Of a stretch of 64,000 nucleotides of DNA, positions 1 to 11,500 are shown piece by piece. The notes under the pieces were generated by a model. The model worked only from the letters and a program-made list of their open reading frames with translations. It searched no databases and was not told the DNA's origin. The number at the start of each line of letters is the position of its first letter. Position 1 is the stretch's first letter. The position numbers were made by a program, and so were the translations under genes. The stretch spans positions 1 through 64,000 of the forward strand of contig CAJNDS010000355.1 of NCBI GenBank assembly GCA_905221605.1, written 5' to 3'. This DNA is from Symbiodinium natans (taxonomy: Eukaryota; Sar; Dinophyceae; Suessiales; Symbiodiniaceae).

Positions 1-189
1 TATAAAGATGAATTGATCATGATATACGCTCTGTTTCATAGACACGGGCATCCAAGATAAGAAAGATTCATCCATTTCCTAAATTTCATTCTGGTCTGCA
101 CGATCTGCGTGGATTTTTAAAATCCTCGAGCATCTATAATTGATATTTTTAAATATAGATGTCACTCGCGCCTAAGAAGAAACTTACAA

Positions 190-400
190 TATAGGCGGCT
201 AACCTAAATTTCCTAAAAATTTTAGGCGTATAAATTTTCTGAAAATTTAAGAAAATAATGAAGTAAATTTGCCGGAAATTTAGAGACCGAAATTTCGGGC
301 TACCCAGAACCAGAAATTTCCATAAAATTTTAGGGCTGGAGCACTCCGACGTATAACATACCGCATAAGACTAAAATGATCATGTCATTTTATAGAGTCG
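190..400. repeat. AT-rich palindromic dispersed repeat, copy A
   Basis: This stretch is built from short self-complementary blocks of the type AAATTTTCCGGAAATTT, with spacers such as 'cgggctaccc' and 'gcactccgac'. The same order of blocks and spacers returns at 1437-1785, so this is one of two direct copies of a dispersed repeat. It ends at 'ttttatagagt', where the CGA/CGC tract begins. There is no coding sign. Bases 1-189 are plain AT-rich sequence in which I see nothing else. Confidence 0.6.
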
Positions 401-404
401 GCGT

Positions 405-1110
405 ACGACGCACAACGCAAGACAACGACGACGATGCGCGACGACACCGACGACGCCGACGCGTCACGACGACGAGACGCGACGACGACTTCGCCGCACA
501 CGACGCACGACGACGACGACACCCGACACCCGCCACCCGACGCCGACGCCCGACACCCGACGCCCGACACCCGACGCCCGACGAAAGACGCCCGATGCCC
601 GACGCCCGACGCCCGACGCACGTCGCAAGACGCACGACCCACAACGCGCGACGCACGACGACGACGCCCGACGACGACGACGACACCCGACGACGACCAC
701 GATGACGACGACGACGACGAACGACGCACGACGCACGACCCACGACGCACGACGGACGACGCGCGACGGACGACGGACGACGCACGACGACGACGACGCA
801 CGACGCACGACGCACGACGCACGACGCACGACGCACGACGCACGACGCACGACGCACGGCGCACGGCGCACGACGCACGACGCACGACGCACGACGCACC
901 CGACGACGACGCACGACGCACGACGCACGACGCACGACGCCACGCACGCCACGACGCCACGACGCACGACGCACGACGACGACGACGCGCGACGCACGAC
1001 GCACGACGCACGACGCGCACGACGCGACGCGCGACGCACGACGCACGACCACGCACGACCGCGACGACGCACGACGCACGACGCACGACGCACGACGACG
1101 ACGACGCCCT
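405..1110. repeat. CGA/CGC simple-sequence tract (CGACGCACGA-like)
   Basis: About 700 bp consist almost only of CGACGCACGA and CGACGACGA variants. The long open frames on both strands (Arg/Asp/Thr on one, Arg/Ala/Ser/Val on the other) follow from the repeat and are not genes. The tract separates the two copies of the AT-rich palindromic repeat. Confidence 0.9.
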
Positions 1111-1260
1111 GGTAATGCCAGGTAATGCGCTTTGTAATGCCATAAAACAAAGCACGCTCGTAATATCCTGGTAATGCCAGGTGATGCGCTCATCTTGGAA
1201 GTGAAGTAAAAGTCCTGTTTAATATTTTAGCTTTGTAATGCCACAAAACAAAGCACGATT
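1111..1260. repeat. short direct repeat of about 28 bp
   Basis: The block 'ctttgtaatgcca' followed by 'aaaacaaagcacg' occurs near 1130-1157 and again near 1230-1257, with related 'ggtaatgccaggt' pieces between. It looks like a degenerate tandem repeat. No gene is seen from here to 1370. Confidence 0.45.
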
Positions 1261-1436
1261 GAAAACAATGAAAGCATGCAATGAAAGCATGCAGCAACAT
1301 GGCAAATGATCAACACCTGAACTCAACGGTTCAAGCGGTCAACAATGCTTCGACATTTTCGGCCACCCAGCACCCTAAATTTTCCGGAAATTTAGGGAGC
1401 TGGGCCGTGGCTTCTGAACATGATCAGGCTGCATCC

Positions 1437-1785
1437 GTTTCCTAAATTTCCTGAAAATTTTGGGTGTGTAAATTTTCGGAAAATTTAGGAAAGCGATGAA
1501 GCAAATTTTCCGGAAATTTAGGGACCGAGGCTTCGGGCTACCCGGAACCAGAAATTTTCCAGAAATTTAGGGGAGCGAATCCGGCTTGCGGCCGTCGAAG
1601 AGGCCCAGCCTTTCAAAGGGCACAGCCCAAGCCCCAAAATTTCCCGGAAATTTTGGGTCCCGGGTAGGCCAAAGCGGCTTGCTCGCCGGGGCCCAGAAAT
1701 TTCCGGAAAATTTTGGTGCTGGGGCACTCCGAGGCGTGACGCACCGCATAGGGCTGGTTTGACCGTAGCGTTTTATAGAGTAGAT
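1437..1785. repeat. AT-rich palindromic dispersed repeat, copy B
   Basis: This copy repeats the block order of 190-400, including 'cgggctaccc', 'gcactccga', 'accgcata' and 'ttttatagagt'. It has about 110 bp of extra sequence in the middle (about 1575-1690), itself bounded by AAATTT-type palindromes. It is non-coding. From 1786 to 2544 I see only AT-rich sequence with no supportable gene. Confidence 0.6.
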
Positions 1786-2544
1786 AACCCCAAGCCCTTC
1801 CTACCGAAGCGGCACGCGCAAGCTTCACGATTATAAGAAGAAAAAACAATAATATCCTTCCCGAATTCTTATCTCTATTTTTTATTTCAAAAGAGTCATC
1901 TATTTCATTCATTCTGCCATCTGTTCATATCAACATATCCGCACGATATTAATTCTAAATAAATCGAGAAGAAACATCGATGATACCGTTCGATGAAATT
2001 TTATTCAAATGATTTAGATTTTTACAATCAAAAATATCCATACAAATCATATCACATGATCAAGGAACAAATCGATAGTGAGAATAAAATAGATCCATAT
2101 GGATCCTCATCGACGAACTTTAATATTTCTCTTTTCTTTGCAATGATTTCCACCCAAATGGGTTCTTGATGAATATCTTTTATATATCGAAGGCTTGGGT
2201 CCTCAAGGCTACGAAGAGAGATGTGTATTTTCGAATGGATTTTACTGGAAAAGAAGTTCGTCTTTCCTTTACTACTACCACAAGCGCTCACTACCTCCTT
2301 CCTCTCCTCTATTCTATATCTTCTTCTTCATGTTTGGATTCACCACATGCTTTGGAAAACGCTGAGCCCAACTTTTGTAAGGAGCAACACTCGATTACAT
2401 CAAGTTCCATGGCGTATATCCATCTATGACGTTGATCAGTGGAGCGCTACATGCCGACCGCGAAGTGGCAAGCTGCAGGCTCAGGCTCCCTTGTTGACAT
2501 ACATCCCCAAGTGACTGTCAAAAGAAACGTGCTACCGCCTTCCA

Positions 2545-5500
2545 TCAGTCAGTGAACTTCTCCGCAAGGAATGCATGGTCCAAAGCCTACAGCTCGAGCT
2601 GTCTGTGCTTCTGCTTTGATCCTTCTCGAACGTTGCCGGTCTAGGACAAGGACAGTTTTTGCTGACGGGCGTTTCGCCGGATCCAGGACGAGGAGGGATG
2701 CCGTGAAATCTGCCAGTGACCTGAAACGGTGACTCGTTGCATCCTCCACAGCTGACAAGCATGCTCCCTGCATCTTGCCTATGCTGCTTCTGCACCATTT
2801 GGTGCAAAGACTTTTGCTGTCGGACCTGCCACAAAGCACTAGGAGCAAGATTCGCTTTTTCATCTGTGAACGATGCCGACCTATGCAGTCTCTTTCGAAA
2901 CAACATGACTTTGGAATGTTTAGAAACGCTAGAAGCTTGGAATCGCAAGACGGGACTTGTAATATTGCAGATCTCCAAACCGCTGCAACGATATATGGTC
3001 AGGCATTTCGGGTCGCAGGGTGTTGGCCTCAAGCCCTCATTTCAAACCCTTCTGGCACTCCATAGGCAGGGTTTCGGGGCAGTAGGGAAGGCAAAAAGCA
3101 ACAGTAGAGCACGCCCAGGTAGCCGGGGAGGTGACGACCCCGCTTTACTTTTCCACAACTTTATGTAAGACCCTAAGCCGCAAAACCCTGCAGAGCCCAA
3201 AACCAAGTTTACTTTTGGGGGGGGGGGGGGGTGGATATCCGCAGTCCTTCACTCCCTTTTTGGGATTGTGGTTCAGCTTGGTTGGGGCGGCTAGGTTTTA
3301 GATTTCTTTGAGTATTTTTCAGGGGGAGGAACTGCAATACAACACGCTTTGTCCCTAGACCCCCAACCCCAACCACTACCCACAGCGGGGGAGGGCCAAG
3401 TCCTCAGAACCAAACTTTCAATCCTAAACCCTACCACCACCCACCGCAATGACACAGGGAGTTGGTCCATAGGTGTAAATCCATGGAAGCTGTCGTCGTC
3501 CTCGGCTTTGCCCCTCAAGTGTGTATATATATAATAGCTCCCCCCCCCCCCCCCCCATGATCTAGGTCGAAAGGCCTTTCGGGCCCATCGAAGCGAGATT
3601 TAAACCTAAGTCGGAATGAAAATTAAAAGGCCACTGGCCTCATTCGTAGTAAAATTTTTTTAGAAATCTAAATTTGCCAATTAAAAGCCGCACCCTATGA
3701 AATCCTCTTCTGGGGCCTGCCTGTCCGTAACAAAATCTCACAAGAGCTTTATATGCAGAGGTTACAGCCTCAGAAATCCTCATCTGGGCTTCCTTCCTAT
3801 TTTATTGAGAAAATGCTTCTACATAAGAAGCCCACACCCTACGAAAAGAATTCTATACTTAAAGGCCACACCCTATGAAATCCTCTTCTGGGCCCTCTTA
3901 ATGAAATTTCAGTAGACTTGTGTCTGATAAAGCCACAGCTTCGTTCGTAATTAACCCAAGTAAAAAAACATATTAAGAGGCCCAGCCCCAAGACATCCTC
4001 TTCTAAGCCTCATTGATTAATACCTATTTAGAACATTTTTGTTTTTCCCACACCCTGTGAAATCTTTCGCTGGCCCCATTCGTAATGAAACGCAATTTGA
4101 TTTCATATTGTAAGCCCACACCCTAAGAAATCCTCTTCTGGGCTTCGTTCGTAATTGAACCCAAGTAAAGCAAGTGTATATTCAGAGGCCAACCCCAGGA
4201 CATCCTCCTCGCAATGAAACCGAGTTAGAATTCTATATTGCAGACCATACCCTATGAAATCCCTTTCTGGCCCCTATTTGTAATGAAGATTAATTAGAAT
4301 TCTGTATTACAAAGCCACACGCCAAGAAATCCTCATTAGACCTTCGTTTGTAATTAGACTTATTTTCGATTTGCCAAGATGCTTGTATTAAAAAAAGCCA
4401 CACCATTCTGGGGCCTGTTCGTAACAGAATCTCGTAAGAAGTTTATAATGCTAGGTAAGAAGCCCACACCCCAAGAAGTTCTGACCTAGGCTAGGTTCGT
4501 ATGTAACTCTTGGACAGAAATTTATATCATGAGCCCCCATTCGTATTTGAACGTACTTACAATTCCATATTTAACCGCTAGACCCTATGAAATCCTCTTC
4601 TGGTGCCTATTAGTGAAATGTCAATAGACTTGTATATGATAAAGCCATAGCTTCGTTAGTAAATTAAACCCAAGTCAAACAAACAAATTAAGAGGCCCCG
4701 CCACAAGACATCCTCTTCTAAGCTTCATTGGTTAATACCTATTTGGAATTCTATTTTGCAGACCACACCCTATGAAATTATCCCCTGGCCTCGCTTCATA
4801 CTACAATGTTATTTGAGGTTTGTATCAAAACGCCACACCCTAAGAAATCCTCATCTGGACTCGTTTGGAATTCCACTTAAATTGAATTTTAAGTTTAGAG
4901 GCCACACCCCTTTGGACAGAATTTAAAAGGCCACACCCTAAGACCTGTGTATGGTAAAGCCACAGCTTCGTTCGTAAAACCAAACCAAGTAAAACAATTA
5001 AGAGGCCACGCCCTTCTAAGCCTCATTCGTTACTACCTCTTTGGAATTTTATTTTACCGACCACACCCTGTGAAAGTCTCCTCTGGCCCCGCTTCGTAAT
5101 GAAATGTAATTTGAGGTTTGCACTAAAACACCACACCCTAAGAAATCCTCAACTGGACTTCCTTTGTGATTCCACTTAAATAGACGTTTAAATTAAGAGG
5201 CCACACCCCAAGACATCCTCTTCGAAGCCCCACTCTTTTTTAAGTCCAATTAGACTTTTGAATTGCAGGTCCACATCCTCAAAAGAACCACACCCTAAGA
5301 AACCCTCTCTATTTCTTTTTTTTATTACTTTTCATATTAAGACGCCACATCCCAAGACATCCTCTTCTAAGCCTCATTCGTAATTAAATCTAATGGAACT
5401 TTACATGTTAACGCCACGCCCTGCATACCGAATAGGCTGAATTGAAAAAAAACGAATGGTGGGTGTGTTTGTGTGCTTTTCTCTGTGTGTGTGCAAGGCA

Positions 5501-8500
5501 GTCACATTAGCAGAAACAACGTATAACAATACACATTCTTTATACAAGAATAGCATTTTTTGCAAAATTTGCTAAAAAAAACCCAAAAATCCAAAAATCC
5601 AAAAACTCAAAACCATGGAGCCGGGAGGCCGCCTTTTTTGGATTTTTTGGTTTTCTCGAGGTTTTTTTGGTTTTTTTGGAAAAATAAAAAAAAACCATGG
5701 TTTTTTTGGATTTTACTTGCTCCTGGCCTCAAAAACCTAAAAACACATGGTTTTTTTGGATTTTGAGTGAAAATCCAAAAAAACCATGTGTTTTTTTAGT
5801 TTCTGAGACCAGGAGCACCTGAAATCCAAAAAAACACGAGGATTTTTTTTGGATTTTCACTCAAAATCCAAAAAAACCATGTGTTTTTTAGGTTTTTGAG
5901 GCCAGGAGCAAGTAAAATCCAAAAAAAACCATGGTTTTTTTTTTATTTTTCCAAAAAAAAACCAAAAAAACCTCGAGAAAACCAAAAAATCCAAAAAAGG
6001 CGGCCTCCCGGCTCCATGGTTTTGAGTTTTTGGATTTTTGGATTTGTGTCAAAATTTGCAAATTCTGCAAAAAAGAAGTGTTTTTTGCATACAATTCTGT
6101 GTTTATAAGCCTGTCCTATGCAAATAATTCATAGACATGTTTACCAAATTGCATTTTCCTGTGTTTTTGGGGTGTTTTTTTGTGGTGATGTGGAAGTAGT
6201 GCTAAACACACGCGTTTTTCACTATTTACAGGTTTTCTCGCATAGGACTAGACGTGCAAAAACAGGACATCGCCTAGCATAGCCAGCATGTCATTTTAAT
6301 CGGTATTTACGAGGCTTTTTATAGGGACAAAGCAAAACCTAGATCATGGGGGGGGGGGGGGTGACCATATATATATATATGCATATACATACATACATAT
6401 ATATATTTAAGCAGAGTGGCATAAAGGCATGCTTGTTTTCACCTGTCTAACAATTGCAAGTTCATGTGACTGCTGAACGAATACTGGATGACCGCCACGT
6501 GGTGACGATGCCGAGCCGCCCTCGACGCCACGGTGCACGGTGTATGAAGACCGGTGTGGCATCGCGCAAATTTTGGAGTACATGTCCAATGTTTGGACAG
6601 TGGCCAAACCCTGGACCCGGGTACTTGATGCTAAAGTCACGAACTTTCCCTATTCAAGATTTCCCTAAACCCTCCACTCTAGCGCCTCTAAGGCTTAAGT
6701 CCTATACACCCAGACGCCACTAAGGATTACACACACACACACACACACGGCACATCACTACAACCGCGACCACCACCACCACCGAGCACCACTCCACGTT
6801 CCACCCACCAAATGCCACGCCGCCACACATGCGCTCACAGGACCGCGCTCGATCCAGATCCACGGAGCTCTCCGAAACACACGCGCTTCAGACAACGTGT
6901 GTTCATACACGCGACTTATCAGGCAACGACGGCGCATCTATCGCTATCCACCCCTGCCCCCCACCCCCTCCCAAAGGGAAGTTTCTGATAAATTCGCCTC
7001 GGCTTCCTGCCGAGAAGCGCCTGGAACAAGCAGACCTGGATCGGGCCTCCCTAACCCAACCCTTCCCCCCACGCAAAATATTGCCTCCCGCCCTGTGGGA
7101 CCCCCCCCCCCATCGCTTGGAGGAGCTGCGAGCCGAGGGTCTTGTTTGTCCGCGGCTTCGACAGAAAAAGCGCCTCAAAACGCACAAGCCCACCCCCCCC
7201 CCCCACTCCCTTAACCCTTCCCCCAACCCGCCTGGACCTACCTCAAACACCCTTGACCCCTTTAACCTCGCTATGACCCCCGGACCTGGACCCTTCCTCC
7301 ACTTTTTATGCAGAAACCCGCTTTCCTCCTTTCCTGTCGGGCCGGCCCGGCTGCCGAGGCGGCGCGCGCAAGCGTTTACAATTAAACCCCCCCCGCCCCG
7401 CCGCCCTCTTTTTTTTCGCGTGGTAGATTCAGCACCCCCTTCCTCCCTCATCATCAGGAGACAAGTACTCCATCCAACAGGTTTGACCGGTTTCCTTGCC
7501 TAACAAAAAGTAAAACTTAGGCCCAGTTACGTCAGCATTAGCGATACATATATGCACATGTGAAATTACATGGCGCAGTCCGCGGTGTCCCTCAAGGAAC
7601 TTCATCTTTGCAGAACTCTCAAAAAGCTGAGCAGCCAAAGGGGCTATGGCATTCAAAGAACAAGGACGTAAACATTATAATCCGGGGCTACTATTGCTTA
7701 TGCCTTAAGCGCCCTTGTCGAAACTTCCGATTGCGGGAGTACGAAGATGGGTGGAACAATAGTGTGGTCTGAAGGCATGCGAGCATTTGTGTTTGCAAAT
7801 GGGGGGGGGCTACGCCACCCCCAAACCCCCCGCTTTATTTTTTTCGATCCCATCATGCGAGCGTTGTGTTTGCAAATGGGAGGGGGGCTAAACATCCCTA
7901 AACCCTAGACCCTAAAAGTCCCTAAGTCCTAAAACCCCTGAACCCTAAAAAACCCCGAAGCGCTAAACCGCAAGAAGCCTCTAAACCCTAAACCGTAAAA
8001 AGCGGCCCTCCAACCCCCCGGCGTTATTCTTTTTCGAACCCATCATGCGAGTGTTGTGTTTGCAAATGGGAGGGGGGCTAAAAAACCCCTAAACCCGAAG
8101 CCCCAAATACCCCCAAACACCTAAGCCCCAATCACCCCTATAGACTCTATAGACAGGCACCTCCCATAGGTAGGACAGGGGCCCCGGCCTAAGCGCGAGA
8201 CTGCAAGTTGCAAGACTTGAAGCCTGTAACGGACTGCATATGCTGTAGTTCATGGCATTCGCAGTTTGAAGCCGAAAAAGAAGTTATAGGCATTGGCACC
8301 CCTCCTCGGGAAACGGCACGGAAAAAGTTACGAGTAAGCAAAAAAGACGTTACAACCAAGTAACTGGTAAGCAAAGAAAAAGTTGCAACTAAGCGTGCTT
8401 CATGAGATTTGAAAAACATGCCTATGTTTAGGGGCGTTTAGGGCTTAGGGCTTAGGGTTTTTAAAGTTTTGGTTTCATTCAGGTTTAGGGCTTAGCGTTT

Positions 8501-11500
8501 TTCAGGTTGCGGGTTTATTGGGTTTCGGGCTCAGGGGTTCTTAGGGTGTAGGGCTTAGGGCTTTTGGGGTTTAGGGTTTGGGGCTTATGAGGGTTTAGCA
8601 CAAAAGGGTTTAGGGCCAGGTTTTTGGGGTTTAGGGGTTTTTGAGGGTTAAGGGTTTAGGGCCAGGTTTCCTGCACAGCTCGGGCGAATCCACATCGCAG
8701 GGCAATGACGACCAGGTTTTTAGGGTTTAGGGTTCAGGGGTTTTGAGGGTTTAGGGTTTTTAGGGTTTAGGGGTTTGTAAGGGTTTAGGGCTTAGGGTTT
8801 TTTTGGGGTTTGGGTTTTTTGGGGGTTTAGGGCTGGCTTTAGGGTTTAGGGCTCTTTGGGGATTAGGGTTTTCTGGGTTTATGGATTAGGGTCTTTAGGG
8901 CTTAGGCTTGGGGTTTTTTATGGTTGATTAGTTCTGTAAGACGCTGTTGCGGTGTAGACAGTGCAACTTGAAGATTAGGGAGACCCAAAACAAAAGTACT
9001 TCCAGCAAGCGGTCATCATGGAGACTTCCCCTCGAAGTCTTTCATCGGGTCTCAATGTCTCTGGAGGCTGTGCGAAGGGCACCCCGGACCCACGGGGCGA
9101 CTTGCAAGTGACTTGCACGTCGGGCCAGGATCCAAGATCGATGCCCGGGAAAGCCACGGCATCTGGGATCTTGAAAAGGACAAGTCACTTGCAAGTCACC
9201 TCAGAGGGGTCGCCATGCCCATGTACCCAGAAGCCTTGACAAGCTGCTCAAGAACGCGGCCCTAACCCCTTTACGCGAAGTCCTAACTTCAAACAAACTA
9301 AGGCTAAGTGCTTAAAGAAGACGGCGCAAAGCCAATTCGAGCTCAAAAACCCCAAAGAAAAACAAACACACACAGACACACACAGACATCATGCGAGCAA
9401 TGTATAAGGCATGAAACGGACCGTACAAACCCTCTGAGTCATTCAATTCATTACTGAACGCCACTACCTCGGTGGCTGTGCCATCCTGTCACATCCAAAC
9501 AACTGTCTCGAGAGGAAAGCGTGCTTAAGGGTTTTCGTTGCTGTGGAATCCTGAAGAGGCGATGTTGCCTCGAAAGAATCTCTCTTCACAAGTCCTATGG
9601 GCCACCGTCAGCACGCTTGATAAACTCATGGCCGCCTTGCTGCTCGAGGATTCTGAAGGGGCGCCCTCTGGCCAGCGAAGTCGCCACGTCGAGGAACTGT
9701 CCTGTTTCAGATTCTTGCGCCCAAGTACCAACAGTGGCTGTCTTTCCTTGAACCCCACATTTCAGCAAGCCTTGACAATGAAGCGGTCGTTGTGGTTCTG
9801 CGCTGCTTTTGAGAGCAGGGCTTGGGGAAACCTGGAAGAGGGCTTTGCGCAGCAAGGCTCGAATGGCTCGAATGGCTCTCCTACCCGGACCTCTCCAGGG
9901 CCCGCTGCATCAAAGCCAGGTGCTCCAAGCTCTCATGCGTACGAAACCTTGCAGACATTGGGAGACACTTCCAGTCAGGCTGCCATGACAGGATCCGTCA
10001 AATCAGGCATGAGGTGGGTTACGAGAAGATTCATGGCTTATGCGCGCAACTCCGGGTCCAAGCAGCAACAGCTCACCAGTGTAGAGCTCTGCAACAATAC
10101 ACCCGATGGACCACAAGTCAGACAGCTCGTTCCAACCTGATGCTGGGTTGTTGGAGCAGTGCTTTTGGATGTGCTAGCGATAGATTGACAGGGTTGCATC
10201 TGGATTGCGAACTCCATCCTTGCTGCTGCGGCCTGATTGTAAGGTCTTGGGCCACCACCCAGGGACAGGATTACCTCCGGTGCCCGATACTGCCTGTGCA
10301 CGCACAAGGTGATGCCACAAAAGTATTGGCTGGGCCGAGGCTGCTGATAGGGGCGCTGGCGCACTCGGGGGCACATATATTTCCACGTATATATATATAT
10401 GTATGTACATATGTGTACGTGTGTATATCTATATTGTGTATATATAAAAACATATGCACATAGGCCCCTAGGCTTTGCATGCAGGGCATGAAGCATGAAA
10501 GGATTCCGCTTCATGCTTTGCGAGTCCGGCTCTTTGAGGCCATGCCTGGTGTTGATGATGGAGGAGTGGTGCTCAAGCTCGTACGTCGCATTGCCTGTTC
10601 AGAGCATCCCAACTGCCACACAAAGGCTGTTCATGATGTGGCACAACTTATGAGCAAGCTGCCGAAATCAATGAGGGTGATCTCTGTTGACTGTGGCCGG
10701 ACCTTGCCCCATGCTACGGCGAACAGTAGTGTCCAAGTATGACGCAAGGAAGTGTCCGCCCAACCAAGTCAACATATGTTAACATTTGCTGCCCATCCCC
10801 TCTTCTCCCCTCTGTGAACATCAAGGGTGCTTCCTTGAGGCTGCCACATACCCACTTGCCGGGCGCCGCGATGACGAGGACTGCGACTGCCAAAACTCCT
10901 TCAGGAGGGGTTCGAGAAAAGCGATGAACGCACATTCGGCGCTACCTCACGAGGAAAGCTGGATGGCAGTGGAGCTTCTGATGAGCGTAGAAGCACCTTG
11001 AGCTGAGCTTTGAGGCTTCAAATGAGCCGGCAATTGGATCAATTTGATTTCGCGCGAGCAAGAATATTTGGAAGCCCAGGGGCATTCTCGAGCTTCAAGT
11101 CGGTGTGTGAGAGGTTGAGATCGACATGAAGAAACCGCAATGCTTGCAAGCACTGCTGAGATATACGCTGTATGTCCTGGCATAGGGAATGTCGAGATTC
11201 CAGATTCCTTCTTGCGTGCTGAGGCGAAGTCCTGCACCCAGAGTCCACGGTAGTGATTTTGCTTCAGCAGGTCATACAGGGACATGCCCAAAGCCTGCCA
11301 TCTCAAGCGCACTTGGGATTTGCAGTTTGGCGTTGCTGAAATCGAGACGAAACTCTAGTCACGGCCTCACACACTAAACAGAACAGTCGTTCACCATCGG
11401 CTTCATGGAAGAAGGTTTCATGCAGACGGACCTGACTTGCCATGTCTGCATCCTACATGACTTCTTGGGGCACAACTCTTGAGGGCACCACGCAGCCATG

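Larger units (their letters stand above)
2721..9614 (-). other. large last intron of the CLK-type kinase gene
   Basis: No coding exon of the kinase is seen between the RLRWPEG exon and the C-lobe exon. The interval holds a poly-G/poly-C-rich part (3180-3560), a 70-80 bp satellite, a large palindrome, a Pro-rich low-complexity stretch (6830-7430, C-rich runs) and degenerate telomere-like DNA. The acceptor is a clean 'ttcag' just above 2720. A small unseen exon may lie inside. Confidence 0.5.

Noticed and set aside
376-1193. Long open frames on both strands (up to 267 codons, Arg/Ser/Val- or Asp/Thr-rich)
   Set aside because: They are produced by the CGA/CGC simple repeat, which has no stop codons in several frames.
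6829-7503. Plus-strand frame of 224 codons, Pro-rich, and its minus-strand partner
   Set aside because: C-rich low complexity inside an intron; no domain, and both strands are equally open.
9538-10463. Two overlapping plus-strand frames of about 200 codons
   Set aside because: The minus strand here carries kinase exons with exact motifs; the plus frames are shadows.
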